Source: Streptomyces sp. MST-110588 (GTDB taxonomy: Bacteria > Actinomycetota > Actinomycetes > Streptomycetales > Streptomycetaceae). From it: a stretch of 64,000 nt of DNA. Location of the stretch: NCBI RefSeq assembly GCF_022695595.1, contig NZ_CP074380.1, positions 5,400,001 to 5,464,000 on the forward strand, read 5' to 3'. Of the stretch, positions 1 through 10,692 are shown one piece after another (the stretch's first letter is position 1; each line of letters begins with the position of its first letter). Under the pieces are notes generated by a model. The model searched no databases, had not been told where the DNA came from, and saw only the letters and a list, made by a program, of their open reading frames with translations. The position numbers and the translations under genes were made by a program.

Positions 1-2503
<2,503 letters not shown>

Positions 2504-2576
2504 GTTGCTCGCGTCCACTGTGTAGGTTCTGAAGTAACGAACTCGCCTTGCTGGCCGGAGTTGTTATCTTCATAGT

Positions 2577-2694
2577 GTTTCGGTGGTCATAGCGTTAGGG
2601 AAACGCCCGGTTACATTCCGAACCCGGAAGCTAAGCCTTTCAGCGCCGATGGTACTGCAGGGGGGACCCTGTGGGAGAGTAGGACACCGCCGAA
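2577..2694 (+). rRNA. 5S ribosomal RNA
   Basis: A 118-nt 5S rRNA starts about 75 nt after the 23S gene. It begins GTTTCGGTGGTCATAGCG and contains the conserved CCCGGTTACATTCCGAACCC segment; its 3' end pairs with its 5' end. The 23S-5S order and spacing are those of a normal rrn operon. No tRNA lies between them. Confidence 0.95.
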
Positions 2695-2706
2695 CAAATT
2701 TTAGAG

Positions 2707-2745
2707 AAAGCCCCGTAGGGAACCTGGTTCCCTACGGGGCTTTTT
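2707..2745. terminator. rrn operon terminator, probably bidirectional
   Basis: A long perfect stem (AAGCCCCGTAGGGAAC and its complement around CTG) is followed by TTTTT on the plus strand and by TTTCTC on the minus strand. It ends the rrn operon and can also stop the convergent diterpene transcript, whose last stop codon is at 2794, about 50 bp away. Confidence 0.9.
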
Positions 2746-2793
2746 CGCGTTTTTGGAAGCTGTAAGCCAGTCCTGTGCATTGCTGAGCCCGGG

Positions 2794-4377
2794 TCATGAA
2801 GCCGGTCGGCGGCGCGGGAGATGGTAAAGGGTGTGCAGGGCTGCCAGGCGGGTGGCGCGAAGGATGCGCAACGGCGCGTAGACGTCTTTGTCGTGCCACA
2901 GAGCCGGGATGTTGTCGGTGACGCACTCGGCCTGGAGGATACGGCGGGCGGAGGTCAGGGCCTGCCGCGCGGCTCCGGTCTGCGGCGTACGGCCCAGCAG
3001 GATCCACACCGCGTACGCGGTCTCCTCCACGGTCCCGTTTGCGCCGTGGCCCCAGCGTCCACCGGGCAGACGGGTGGCCAGCGCCCAGGCCGACGCGCGG
3101 GCCAGAGCTGGATGGGCGACCGGCCCGGCGAATGCGGCCAGCGCACGGACACAGCAAGCGGTGGCGTAGTAGGGGGAGGCGTGCCACTTGTCGCTCCAGG
3201 AGCCGTCGGGATGCTGCTGGGCGAGCAGCCAGTCGATGGTCCGACGGATGACGGACCGGTAGCGCCCGCGGTCGGCGGGGTGACGCGCCACGTACAGGAC
3301 AAGAGCCTCCAGGGCGTGGGCGTTGGTGCTGGAGGAGGGGGACCGTTCCTCGGGGTAGCAGCAGAAGTGGTCGTCGGTGAAGTACGGCATGAGACTGTCG
3401 GGGCGTATGTGGTCGCCGTGGTGCAGGAGGGCGTAGAGAACGGCAGCGGTGTCGTCGGCGTCGGGGGGAAGACCGGGGCTGCCGGGAGCGCCGGCCTCAC
3501 CCAGCGCATCGCGCAGACCGGCGAGGAGCGCGGGCGGCGGGGTGTGCGGGACGCCGTGATGGGCGAAGAGCCCTGCGATCCAGGCGCGTTCGAAGGTGGT
3601 GATGGGGGCGGCGACGGGGACCGGGCCACCGTAGCGGCTCTGTATACGGTGCAGGTAGCGGAGGCCGGCCTGTCGCCGCTCGCTGTCGTGTGGCCGGCCC
3701 AGCCAGGCGGCGGTGGCAGCCGGGGAACAGCTCACGGCCCCCTCGTACGGACGGATGTGACGGTCGGGGTGTTCGGTGGCCGGGGCGAGGATCTCCCAGG
3801 TGTGCCAGAGCTTTTCCGGTAGTGGTTCTCCCTGGTAGACCGCAGCGCGCAGCTCGGCCAGGACCGAAGGAAGGCACCCTTTCGGCCGGGCGAGAAGTAT
3901 GGAGGAGGCCCAGGGCAGAAGAAAGGGTGGCCGACTGCGTGCGCAGCGGCCCAGGTGCTGGTGGATCCGGTCGATCAGGGCGGGAACGATGAGTTCGACC
4001 GCGACGGTGTCGGGCAGCGTCGGGGGGCACTGGTGGTTGCCGAGCGAGTGACTGAGGCGGGTGACGGCGAGTGCGGTGGTGTTGACCAGTTGGGGGCGGG
4101 GGACGTGGACATCGTCGCCGCGGGCGAGGACGGTGAGCAGTGCCTCGGCCGCGCTGAGGGTCTGCAGCAGTCCGTGTTCGGCGGTGCCCCAGGTGCCGTC
4201 GGGGTTCTGACGCTCGCAAAGAAAGCGGACCCGCCGGCTGTGGCCCTCCAGCCACGGGGCGTCGGACACCAGGCGGGCGGTCTCGTACACCGATGGTGTG
4301 CTCTGCCCGAGGTCGTCGGCGGTTGCCTCGTTCAGCAGCTTGGCTGCATGCAGGTCAAAGGGAGTGTGGTTCTTCAC
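2794..4377 (-). CDS. Class II diterpene cyclase (DxDD type)
   Basis: The product is 527 residues from a GTG start preceded by GGAAG at 7 nt. It carries the class II cyclase signature DADD at residues 306-309, the general acid that starts cyclisation by protonating the terminal alkene of GGPP. QW-like repeats of the prenyltransferase/squalene-cyclase alpha-barrel appear at about 57-64 (QNPDGTWG) and in the C-terminal half (QQHPDGSW). Length and motif fit bacterial copalyl- or labdadienyl-diphosphate synthases, which leave the diphosphate on; squalene-hopene cyclases are longer. The class I synthase upstream would ionise that diphosphate. It is the last gene of the array and is separated from the class I gene by a strong hairpin, so it may be under separate or attenuated expression. 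The exact bicyclic product cannot be read from sequence. Confidence 0.88.
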   Translation of the reverse strand: MKNHTPFDLHAAKLLNEATADDLGQSTPSVYETARLVSDAPWLEGHSRRVRFLCERQNPDGTWGTAEHGLLQTLSAAEALLTVLARGDDVHVPRPQLVNTTALAVTRLSHSLGNHQCPPTLPDTVAVELIVPALIDRIHQHLGRCARSRPPFLLPWASSILLARPKGCLPSVLAELRAAVYQGEPLPEKLWHTWEILAPATEHPDRHIRPYEGAVSCSPAATAAWLGRPHDSERRQAGLRYLHRIQSRYGGPVPVAAPITTFERAWIAGLFAHHGVPHTPPPALLAGLRDALGEAGAPGSPGLPPDADDTAAVLYALLHHGDHIRPDSLMPYFTDDHFCCYPEERSPSSSTNAHALEALVLYVARHPADRGRYRSVIRRTIDWLLAQQHPDGSWSDKWHASPYYATACCVRALAAFAGPVAHPALARASAWALATRLPGGRWGHGANGTVEETAYAVWILLGRTPQTGAARQALTSARRILQAECVTDNIPALWHDKDVYAPLRILRATRLAALHTLYHLPRRRPAS

Positions 4378-4507
4378 GGTGGACTTCCGTTCCGGGCAGT
4401 TCGAAAAGCAGGCATGCGACCGAGCGGCGGAAACACGGCTCGGCACCCGGTAGCCGTGGGAGCACTCTGGTGATGCGGAGGTATTTCGCTCCGGTGCTTG
4501 TCCGGTG

Positions 4508-4544
4508 CCGCCTCCTGCTGTCCTATGGGGACAGCAGGAGGCGG
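4508..4544 (-). terminator. Strong hairpin between class I and class II cyclase genes
   Basis: Two perfectly complementary 16-nt arms (4508-4523 and 4529-4544) flank a loop of about 5 nt, just after the class I synthase stop codon and 130 nt before the class II start. There is no long T run, which is common for Streptomyces terminators. It could terminate, attenuate, or protect the upstream mRNA end. Confidence 0.6.
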
Positions 4545-4559
4545 GAAGGTTCACCGGAA

Positions 4560-5567
4560 TCATCGGTAGAAGTGATTGGCTTCGTACCAGCCGTTGGAAC
4601 TCACCAGTACTGCCATTCCCTGGGCGAAAGCCCTCAGTTGGGGGTCGGGCGAAGCCGCGAGCTCGTCCGACAGGCGGCGGACCCGGGCGATCTCTGCGTC
4701 GAGGATCGCCACGGACCGGTCGACTGCCTCGTCCAGGCCGTATGCATGGTGCGCGGCGAGTACGCCGGGCAGGGAGAACGGCAGCCCTCCGCGAACGTCG
4801 TGTTCCCTGAAGGCGGAGTAGATGTCGTTCACCCAGCCGATGTCGTTGGCCACAGCCATCCGCAGGTCGTGAACGGTCGGGGAATCGCGTACCTCGGGGG
4901 GCAGGTCGCATTCCATGGCCAGCTCGGCGAAGAGGACGCTGATGTGTCCGTAGACCACATGCCTACGGAGCACCGTGAAGTCTTCGAGTGTGACGTCGGC
5001 CGGGTCCTCCAGCAGGGCTTCACAGAGCATTGCGGCGAAGGCGGCGTGGTACGCCATCACGACGCGCTCTGTCATGCGACCACTTGCGGTGGCGCGGAGC
5101 CGGGCCACGAAAGCAGCCAGGGCCGAGGCGAAGCCGGGCTCGGTGGGACGGGCACCGGGTTCCAGCATGCGCATCATGGTGGTTATGCGTCGTGCGAAGC
5201 CCGGCATATCGGCTCGGGCGCGTTCCTCGCAGTGGACGTCGTCGAATACGGTCAGCCACCACATGCCCTCCCCGATGATCTCCGCCATGACCGGGTCGGT
5301 GACTTTCCACCACCCCAGATGGATCCCCAGGGCCAGACGTGAGCGGTATTCCCTGTCACGGACCACCGAATTTTCCATGAGGTGGTGCTCTTCCGCCCAG
5401 GCGCGGATGTGCCGTTCCACGGCATGTCCGATCCGGGTGAATTCGGGAGGCTGTGCAGCCCATACTCCCGCCAGTTGGGGAAAATGCCGCTGCAGGCTTT
5501 CGTACATCGGTGTTCGGTCGGTGCCGTCATTGACCTTGTTCCAGGCCCTGACCGGTTCGGTGGTCAT
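4560..5567 (-). CDS. Class I terpene synthase, probable diterpene synthase
   Basis: The product is 335 residues, the usual size of a single-domain bacterial class I synthase. The metal-binding acidic motif appears as FDDVHCEE (D109, D110, E114), which is a DDxxxE rather than a DDxxD form. The second metal site, NDIYSAFRE (N247, S251, E255), is a complete NSE triad. The chosen ATG (MTTEP) has AAAGG upstream; a start 11 codons earlier is possible. The end of the preceding exported-protein gene overlaps this start by 41 bp in another frame, which suggests translational coupling. Together with the DADD cyclase downstream it should ionise the bicyclic diphosphate and finish the diterpene. The usual C-terminal RY pair is not obvious: the protein ends WYEANHFYR. 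A sesquiterpene role is possible, but the C20 synthase and class II partner argue for a diterpene. Confidence 0.87.
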   Translation of the reverse strand: MTTEPVRAWNKVNDGTDRTPMYESLQRHFPQLAGVWAAQPPEFTRIGHAVERHIRAWAEEHHLMENSVVRDREYRSRLALGIHLGWWKVTDPVMAEIIGEGMWWLTVFDDVHCEERARADMPGFARRITTMMRMLEPGARPTEPGFASALAAFVARLRATASGRMTERVVMAYHAAFAAMLCEALLEDPADVTLEDFTVLRRHVVYGHISVLFAELAMECDLPPEVRDSPTVHDLRMAVANDIGWVNDIYSAFREHDVRGGLPFSLPGVLAAHHAYGLDEAVDRSVAILDAEIARVRRLSDELAASPDPQLRAFAQGMAVLVSSNGWYEANHFYR

Positions 5568-6027
5568 CGTGGGTGCCTTTCGGAGCGGGCTGCGGCGCAT
5601 GCTCTGTGCTGTCTGTTTCGGGTTTCTTGTCCGCCGTGGGTGACGGGGGCTCAGAGGGGGGAAGAGGCGTGGCAGGCCGGCAGGCAGGTGGCGTGCCGGG
5701 AGTCACGGAGGAGGCAGGCAGAGACGGAGATGGTGGGGCGGAGGAAGCAGCACGGCCCTCGTCAGGACCGGTCGGGCGAGCGGCGGACGACGCGCGTTGT
5801 GGTGTCAGCGTTGAAGAAGCCGGCGAAGACGCGGTGAGCGATCTGTTTGTGGCTGCGGCGGGTGGGGGCTGCACCGGTTGGTTGGGAGGTTGGTTGGGAG
5901 ATGGCCAGGGTGACGCCATCGCGGGTGGGGGGACGATGCGTACGTCGGCGGTTATGGGGGGTGTGGTGGCGCAGGCTGCGGCGGTGAGGAGGGTGCACAG
6001 GGCGAGGGCCAGGAGCAGGGTTCGCAT
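5527..6027 (-). CDS. Proline/serine-rich exported protein, possible lipoprotein
   Basis: The product is 166 residues with a clear N-terminal hydrophobic export signal (MRTLLLALALCTLLTAAAC) and then an unstructured Pro/Ser/Thr/Ala-rich body with no recognisable domain. TAAAC could be a weak lipobox, although position -3 is Ala rather than Leu. The start is supported by GGAAGG 7 nt upstream. It sits between the small membrane protein and the class I synthase in the same direction, and its last 41 bp overlap the synthase start. A plus-strand ORF covers the same bases but lacks a signal peptide and a good ribosome-binding site. The function is unknown; a role at the membrane surface is inferred only from the signal. 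Confidence 0.6.
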   Translation of the reverse strand: MRTLLLALALCTLLTAAACATTPPITADVRIVPPPAMASPWPSPNQPPNQPVQPPPAAATNRSLTASSPASSTLTPQRASSAARPTGPDEGRAASSAPPSPSLPASSVTPGTPPACRPATPLPPSEPPSPTADKKPETDSTEHAPQPAPKGTHDDHRTGQGLEQGQ

Positions 6028-6069
6028 GGGGGAGCCTTCCGTTGGGGATTGGCTTGACTGAATGGCGAG

Positions 6070-6240
6070 TCAGGAGGCGCTGAGGGTTTCTACGAATTTT
6101 TTGAGGCCGGTGAAGAATTTGGTGATGCCGTGGGCCATGTCCAGGAGAGTGTGGGCGGTCTGGACGGGGGCTATGGCTACGAGAAAGAGGAAGGTGATCA
6201 GGACCAGCCAGAAGAGCAGTCCTCGGGGTTGGCTCAGCAC
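6070..6240 (-). CDS. 56-residue single-span membrane protein
   Basis: A GTG start has an excellent ribosome-binding site (GGAGGGAG, about 8 nt upstream) and opens a 56-codon frame. The protein has a hydrophobic helix (LLFWLVLITFLFLVAIAP, about residues 8-25) followed by an amphipathic tail containing HGITKFFTGLKKFVETL. It lies 45 bp after the UbiB kinase stop and 42 bp before the exported protein start, in the same direction. I do not recognise a family. UbiB/COQ8 proteins act at membranes with small partners, so an accessory role to the kinase is a reasonable but untested inference. Confidence 0.7.
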   Translation of the reverse strand: MLSQPRGLLFWLVLITFLFLVAIAPVQTAHTLLDMAHGITKFFTGLKKFVETLSAS

Positions 6241-6285
6241 GGCGGTGTCTCCCTCCGGTGGGGTTCGGCCGCGGGCGTGCGCGTA

Positions 6286-7821
6286 TCAGGTGGGTGGCTG
6301 ATGGTGGCGGTGGCGTCTCCACCAGGTGAGGGCGAGGAGTACGGCGAGGGAGTCGCGGAGGACTTTGTGGTTGCTGAGTGGGAGGTTTTGTAGGGCGCGG
6401 TTCATGGGGAGCTGGTTGACCTGGACGGTGAGTTCGCGATTCGACAGGTCGCGGATGATGCTGCGGGTCTGCTGGGGTGCGGTGGCGCTGCCGAGGATGA
6501 GGTCGAGGGCGGTGCGGGCGGCCTGTTTCTCGGAGAGGGCTTCGGTGGCGAGGCGGAAGGCGATGTGCCGGAATTCCTCTTCGAAGATGTCGATGAGGGA
6601 CAGTTCGGGGCACAGGTTGCGGATGGAGCCTTCGAGGTTGGCGAAGGACTTGCCCAGTACGGAGATCATGGGGCTGGTTTTGATGCCGCGTTGGGTGGAG
6701 TGTTCCAGGATGGCGGTGAGGGTGACGCCGAAGTTGAGTTCTTCCAGGGTGGCGGTGGCGATCTGGGGGACGAGGGCGGCCATGTCCTCGATGAAGTCGG
6801 TGACTTCGGCCCAGGGAGTGGCGTGGCCCATCTCGATCCAGGCTTTGGCGGTGGCGGCGCCGTCGTTCTGGGCGAGGCTGAGCAGGACCAGCAGGATGCT
6901 GGTGCTCAAGGGGCGGTCGATGCGGCCGACCATGCCCCAGTCGATGAGGTGGGCGGGCTGGCCGGGGTGGACGAGGATGTTGCCGGGGTGGGGGTCGGCG
7001 TGGAAGGTGCGGGTCAGGAAGTAGGAGCGGTACATGAAGGCGAGCAGGTCCCGCCCGATGCCCGCGCGTTCCTCCAGAGAAAAGTCGTGGGGGCGGGCGT
7101 CGGCGATGGAGCAGCCCGGGGCCAGGCTCTGGATCAGGACGCGGGGGGTGGCGGAGATCGGGGTGGGGACGGTGAGGTGTTTGAAGTCCGCGGTGTGTGT
7201 GCGGGCTTGGTGCATGTTGCGGGCTTCGAGGGTGAAGTCGAGTTCGGGGCGCATGGCGTCGAAGACGACGCCGAGCATGGCGCTCACATCGATGACGGCG
7301 TTGAAGCGGGGGGACTGGCGGGCGAGGAAGCGGGCCGCCTTGGTCAGCAGGGCCATGTCGGCTTCGACCAGGGGGCGTACGCCGGGGCGCTGGATCTTCA
7401 GGGCCACCGGGGTGCCGTCGGCGAGGGTGGCGGCGTAGACCTGGGCCAGGGAGGCGGTGCCCAGGGGGCGGTCGGTGTCGATGTCGCGGAAGCCGGCTGC
7501 CCACAGTGGGCCGAGGTCGCCGGCCATGACCGGTTCGAAGTCGGCGAAGGGGGACGGGCTGACCTGGTCGTGCAGCGTCTGCAGTTCCTCGATCAGGGTG
7601 GGGGAGACCAGGTCGGGACGGGTGGAGAGGATCTGGCCGACCTTGATGTAGAAGGGGCCCAGGCTCTCCAGGGCCTCGCGCAGCGCGCGGGCCCGGTCAC
7701 GTGCGGCACTCTCACCGTCGGCGTCGCGGTGCCGGGTGTGCCGGGCGAGGGTGTGCGCGCCCTCGCGGACGAGCAGGGTGCCGAACGTGGTGAGGACCAG
7801 GCGGGCACGGCCGGTTGCCAT
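6286..7821 (-). CDS. UbiB/ABC1 (COQ8-like) atypical kinase
   Basis: The product is 511 residues. Family marks are all present: KVGQILSTRPD (the KxGQ motif), GTASLAQVYAA (the Ala-rich loop replacing the P-loop), ADPHPGNIL (catalytic loop) and IDWGMVG (metal-binding, DFG-equivalent). The N-terminal start was set at MATGRARL because GGAG lies 8 nt upstream; an extension of 46 codons is open but improbable. The C-terminus has a hydrophobic stretch (LAVLLALTWW) that can hold it at the membrane. Known UbiB/COQ8 proteins support biosynthesis or movement of isoprenoid lipids such as quinones. Here the gene sits between isoprenoid-precursor genes and terpene cyclases, so it may assist release or handling of a hydrophobic isoprenoid product. 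Confidence 0.88.
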   Translation of the reverse strand: MATGRARLVLTTFGTLLVREGAHTLARHTRHRDADGESAARDRARALREALESLGPFYIKVGQILSTRPDLVSPTLIEELQTLHDQVSPSPFADFEPVMAGDLGPLWAAGFRDIDTDRPLGTASLAQVYAATLADGTPVALKIQRPGVRPLVEADMALLTKAARFLARQSPRFNAVIDVSAMLGVVFDAMRPELDFTLEARNMHQARTHTADFKHLTVPTPISATPRVLIQSLAPGCSIADARPHDFSLEERAGIGRDLLAFMYRSYFLTRTFHADPHPGNILVHPGQPAHLIDWGMVGRIDRPLSTSILLVLLSLAQNDGAATAKAWIEMGHATPWAEVTDFIEDMAALVPQIATATLEELNFGVTLTAILEHSTQRGIKTSPMISVLGKSFANLEGSIRNLCPELSLIDIFEEEFRHIAFRLATEALSEKQAARTALDLILGSATAPQQTRSIIRDLSNRELTVQVNQLPMNRALQNLPLSNHKVLRDSLAVLLALTWWRRHRHHQPPT

Positions 7822-7862
7822 GGGCAGCTCCAATAAAGGCGCGGGAGGCCGGGGTGCGGGGC

Positions 7863-8231
7863 TCAGCGTCCTCCGGTGGGCGTGGCACCGCGGCGTGGCG
7901 GGTCGCCCAGCAGCGTGGCCGGATTCAGGGGGCTGTGGGCTGCCGCGGTGGGGACCCACGCCCCGAGTGCCCAGGCGATCACCTCGGCCAGTACCTGGTA
8001 CGTACAGTCCTCGCCGGTCCGGTGGTCGCGTACGACGAACTGGCGGCTCGCACGCAGGTCCTGGATCAGTTCGTCGAGGGTGACGGGTTCGTGCAGCCGT
8101 ACGTCGATGAGCCGGCCGCCGCCGTGCCGGTTCAGGACGCGGTCGGGCGGCGGCCCCGGCCGGTGCCGGTGCCGGCGCGGCGAACCGGCTCCGGCCGGGG
8201 GCAGGCGGCCGGGACCGCCCGGCACCGTCAC
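7863..8231 (-). CDS. PHA-synthesis-regulator (PhaR N-terminal-like) protein
   Basis: The product is 122 residues from a GTG that overlaps the stop of the previous gene (GTGA). After a Pro/Arg-rich leader comes a segment RVLNRHGGGRLIDVRLHEP, then VTLDELIQDLRASRQFVV and RTGEDCTYQVLAEVI. This pattern is that of the DNA- or polymer-binding N-terminal domain of polyhydroxyalkanoate accumulation regulators, which normally reads RYPNRRLYD...VTLEDL...TGEDLTRQVL. The canonical Tyr/Asp residues of the first motif are partly lost. No PHA synthase is nearby. Coupling to the phasin-like gene suggests the two act as a pair. Function in this operon is unknown. Confidence 0.65.
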   Translation of the reverse strand: MTVPGGPGRLPPAGAGSPRRHRHRPGPPPDRVLNRHGGGRLIDVRLHEPVTLDELIQDLRASRQFVVRDHRTGEDCTYQVLAEVIAWALGAWVPTAAAHSPLNPATLLGDPPRRGATPTGGR

Positions 8232-8554
8232 GACGACGGCTGCTTGGCGCGCCCCGCGGGCTGGGCGGCGACGGTCCCCTCCTGCTGCTGGCGCAGCAGC
8301 TCCTCGATCTGCCCGAGCTTGGACCACAGGGCCGCCATCTCCAGTTGCGGGCTCCGTGCCTCGTCCGGGCCCGTACGGCGCCGCTCGGTGTCCCGCTCGG
8401 TGTCCCGTTCGCGCTCCGGGCGCAGGCTCCTGCTCAGCGAGTCGCGGGTGTCGTGCTCCAGGTCGCAGACGCTGTCGAGGGCGTCGTCGAGCATGTCCTT
8501 GATGTCGTCGACGATGTTCGAGACGGTCTTGGTGATGCCGGTACGGCGGGCCAT
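8228..8554 (-). CDS. Small phasin-like / coiled-coil protein
   Basis: The product is 108 residues, with an AAGGAG ribosome-binding site. The N-terminal part (TVSNIVDDIKDMLDDALDS) is an amphipathic helix, the middle is Arg/Glu-rich with a repeated ERDT unit, and the C-terminal part (EMAALWSKLGQIEELLRQQQ) is a second amphipathic helix that is probably coiled-coil. Size and helix layout resemble granule-associated phasin-like proteins, and the partner gene is a PHA-regulator-like protein with which it shares a GTGA stop-start overlap. Assignment to the phasin group is by resemblance and context, not by a diagnostic motif. Confidence 0.5.
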   Translation of the reverse strand: MARRTGITKTVSNIVDDIKDMLDDALDSVCDLEHDTRDSLSRSLRPERERDTERDTERRRTGPDEARSPQLEMAALWSKLGQIEELLRQQQEGTVAAQPAGRAKQPSS

Positions 8555-8638
8555 GGTGTCTGCTCCTTCTGGTTCTCTACGGGGGTCCGGTGTGGCGCGG
8601 GTGGCGGTCGGCCGTCAGGCCAGTGGCGAGGCCGGTGG

Positions 8639-9622
8639 TCAGGCCGGTGCGTCCGGGGGCGGCGGCCCGGTGGTCCGGGGCACGAGGTTGCGGGGCAGGG
8701 CGAAAAGCTGGTGCTCCTCGGCCGCCCGTACCACGTCGATGCGTGTGAATCCGTACGTGGCGAGCCGGTCCAGGACGCCGTCGACGAGGAGGTCGGGAAC
8801 CGAGGCGCCGGAGGTGACACCGACCGTCCGTACGCCGGTCAGCCAGCCCTCGTCGATGTCCTCGGCGGTGTCCACCAGGCGGGCCGCGCCCGCGCCGGCG
8901 TCCAGGGCGACCTCCACGAGCCGTACGGAGTTGGAGGAGTTGCGGGAGCCGACGACGAGGACCAGGTCGGCGTCGGCACCCAGCCGTTTGACCGCCGCCT
9001 GGCGGTTCTGTGTGGCGTAACAGATGTCGTCGCCGGGCGGGGAGAGCAGGTGCGGGAAGCGGGCCCGGAGGGCGGCGACCGTGGCCGTCGTCTCGTCGAC
9101 GGACAGCGTGGTCTGGGACAGCCAGGCGACCTTCTCCGGGTCGCGGACCTCGACGGTCGCGGCGTCGTCGGGGCCGTCGACCACGGTGATGTGGTCGGGG
9201 GCCTGGCCGCTGGTGCCGATGACCTCCTCGTGCCCGGCGTGGCCGATCAGCAGGATGTCGTAATCCTCGCGGGCGAACCGTAGGGCCTCCTTGTGGACCT
9301 TGGTCACCAGCGGGCAGGTCGCGTCGATGGTGGTCAGACGGCGGGCGGCGGCCTCCTCATGGACGCCGGGGGCGACCCCGTGGGCGGAGAGGATGACGGT
9401 GGCGCCTTCCGGGACCTCGGTGGCCTCGTCGACGAAGACGGCGCCCCGGTGCTCCAGGGACTTCACGACGTACTTGTTGTGGACGATCTCGTGGCGTACG
9501 TAGACGGGCGCGCCGTACAGCTCCAAAGCCTTCTCGACGACGGTGACGGCGCGGGCGACGCCGGCGCAGTAGCCGCGGGGAGCCGCCAGCAGTACCCGGC
9601 GCCGGGCGGTCGGTGTGCTCAT
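8639..9622 (-). CDS. ispH: 4-hydroxy-3-methylbut-2-enyl diphosphate reductase
   Basis: The product is 327 residues. IspH performs the last MEP step, reducing HMBPP to IPP and DMAPP with a [4Fe-4S] cluster. The three cluster cysteines are visible in GYCAGV, ATCPLV and DICYATQ, and the substrate loop SRNSSNS is intact. The ATG overlaps the stop of the prenyl diphosphate synthase gene by 4 bp, so the two are translationally coupled. A copy inside a terpene array is expected to raise precursor flux; a second housekeeping ispH elsewhere in the genome is likely but not visible here. Confidence 0.95.
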   Translation of the reverse strand: MSTPTARRRVLLAAPRGYCAGVARAVTVVEKALELYGAPVYVRHEIVHNKYVVKSLEHRGAVFVDEATEVPEGATVILSAHGVAPGVHEEAAARRLTTIDATCPLVTKVHKEALRFAREDYDILLIGHAGHEEVIGTSGQAPDHITVVDGPDDAATVEVRDPEKVAWLSQTTLSVDETTATVAALRARFPHLLSPPGDDICYATQNRQAAVKRLGADADLVLVVGSRNSSNSVRLVEVALDAGAGAARLVDTAEDIDEGWLTGVRTVGVTSGASVPDLLVDGVLDRLATYGFTRIDVVRAAEEHQLFALPRNLVPRTTGPPPPDAPA

Positions 9623-10692
9623 AGGGCACGCTCCGTGAGGGTGTGGGCGACCTCGCGCAGCGCGTCCCGGGCGTCGGCGGGGAAGGGCGCGCAGTCCAAG
9701 GCGCGCAGAGCGGTGTGCAGGTGGGAGTCGATGAGCGTCTCGACCCGGGCGCGGGCACCGGTGCCGGCCAGGACGGTACGCAAGGTGGCGGCCTGTTCCT
9801 CGTCCAGGTCCGGGTCGCCGACCAGGTGGCGCAGCGTCCGCGCCTGGCGGGCGTCGGCGTGGCGCAGGGCCAGGGCGAGCAGGACGGTGCGTTTGCCTTC
9901 CCGCAGGTCGTCCAGGACGGATTTGCCGGTGACGGCGGGGTCGCCGAAGACGCCCAGCAGGTCGTCGCGCAGTTGGAACGCCTCGCCCAGCGGCAGGGCG
10001 TAGGCGCTCAGCGCGGCCCGTACGGCAGGCCCCGAACCGGCCAGGGCGGCACCCAGGTGCAGCGGGTGCTGGACGGTGTACTTGGCCGTCTTGTAGCGGA
10101 CGACGGCCAGCGCCCGCTCCACGTCGTCGGTCAGTTGTTCGGCGGTGTCCAGGTCCATGTACTGGCCGTAGAGCACCGCGGTGCGCATGGCGTCCAGCGT
10201 GGGCAGGGCGACGGTGAGCTGGGCCGTGCTCAGACCCGCGCCGTTGAGCATCTCCTGGGAGCAGGCCAGCGCCAGGTCGCCCAGCAGGATGGCGGCGTGC
10301 TCACCGAACTCGATGTGATGCGTACGGTGTTGATGGCGCTCGGCAAGGGTACGGTGAACGGTGGGGTGGCCGCGGCGGGTGTCGCTGCGGTCCATGATGT
10401 CGTCGTGGATCAGGGCGAAGGCGTGGAAGAGCTCCAGGGAGGCCGCCGCCCGGAGCACCGGGTCGGCCTCGCCCCGCCCGCGGGCGGCGTACCAGCCCAG
10501 GACGCACATCAGCGGGCGGATGCGCTTGCCACCGGCGAACAGGAAGTCGCGCAGGACCTCCAGCGGGAGCGCGGGCAGGTTTTCGGTGCGCGCGGCGTAC
10601 GCCTTGACGGTCAGGTAGTGGTCCAGGCAGGAATCGATCCGCTTGCGCAGGAGGGGGAGGTCCAGCGGCGTTTCCAAAGCGGCGGTGGTCAT
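9619..10692 (-). CDS. Polyprenyl diphosphate synthase, probably GGPP synthase
   Basis: The product is 357 residues, an all-helical trans-prenyltransferase that condenses IPP with allylic diphosphates. The first aspartate-rich motif is DDIMD (followed by RSDTRRG) and the second is [13 protein letters not shown] overlaps connect it with ispG before it and ispH after it. Chain length is not proved by the motifs alone. C20 (GGPP) is inferred because a DxDD class II diterpene cyclase ends the same array and uses GGPP. Confidence 0.9.
   Translation of the reverse strand: MTTAALETPLDLPLLRKRIDSCLDHYLTVKAYAARTENLPALPLEVLRDFLFAGGKRIRPLMCVLGWYAARGRGEADPVLRAAASLELFHAFALIHDDIMDRSDTRRGHPTVHRTLAERHQHRTHHIEFGEHAAILLGDLALACSQEMLNGAGLSTAQLTVALPTLDAMRTAVLYGQYMDLDTAEQLTDDVERALAVVRYKTAKYTVQHPLHLGAALAGSGPAVRAALSAYALPLGEAFQLRDDLLGVFGDPAVTGKSVLDDLREGKRTVLLALALRHADARQARTLRHLVGDPDLDEEQAATLRTVLAGTGARARVETLIDSHLHTALRALDCAPFPADARDALREVAHTLTERAL

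Noticed and set aside
5573-6061. Plus-strand frame opposite the exported Pro-rich protein
   Set aside because: No signal peptide or ribosome-binding site, whereas the minus frame has both and fits the operon direction.
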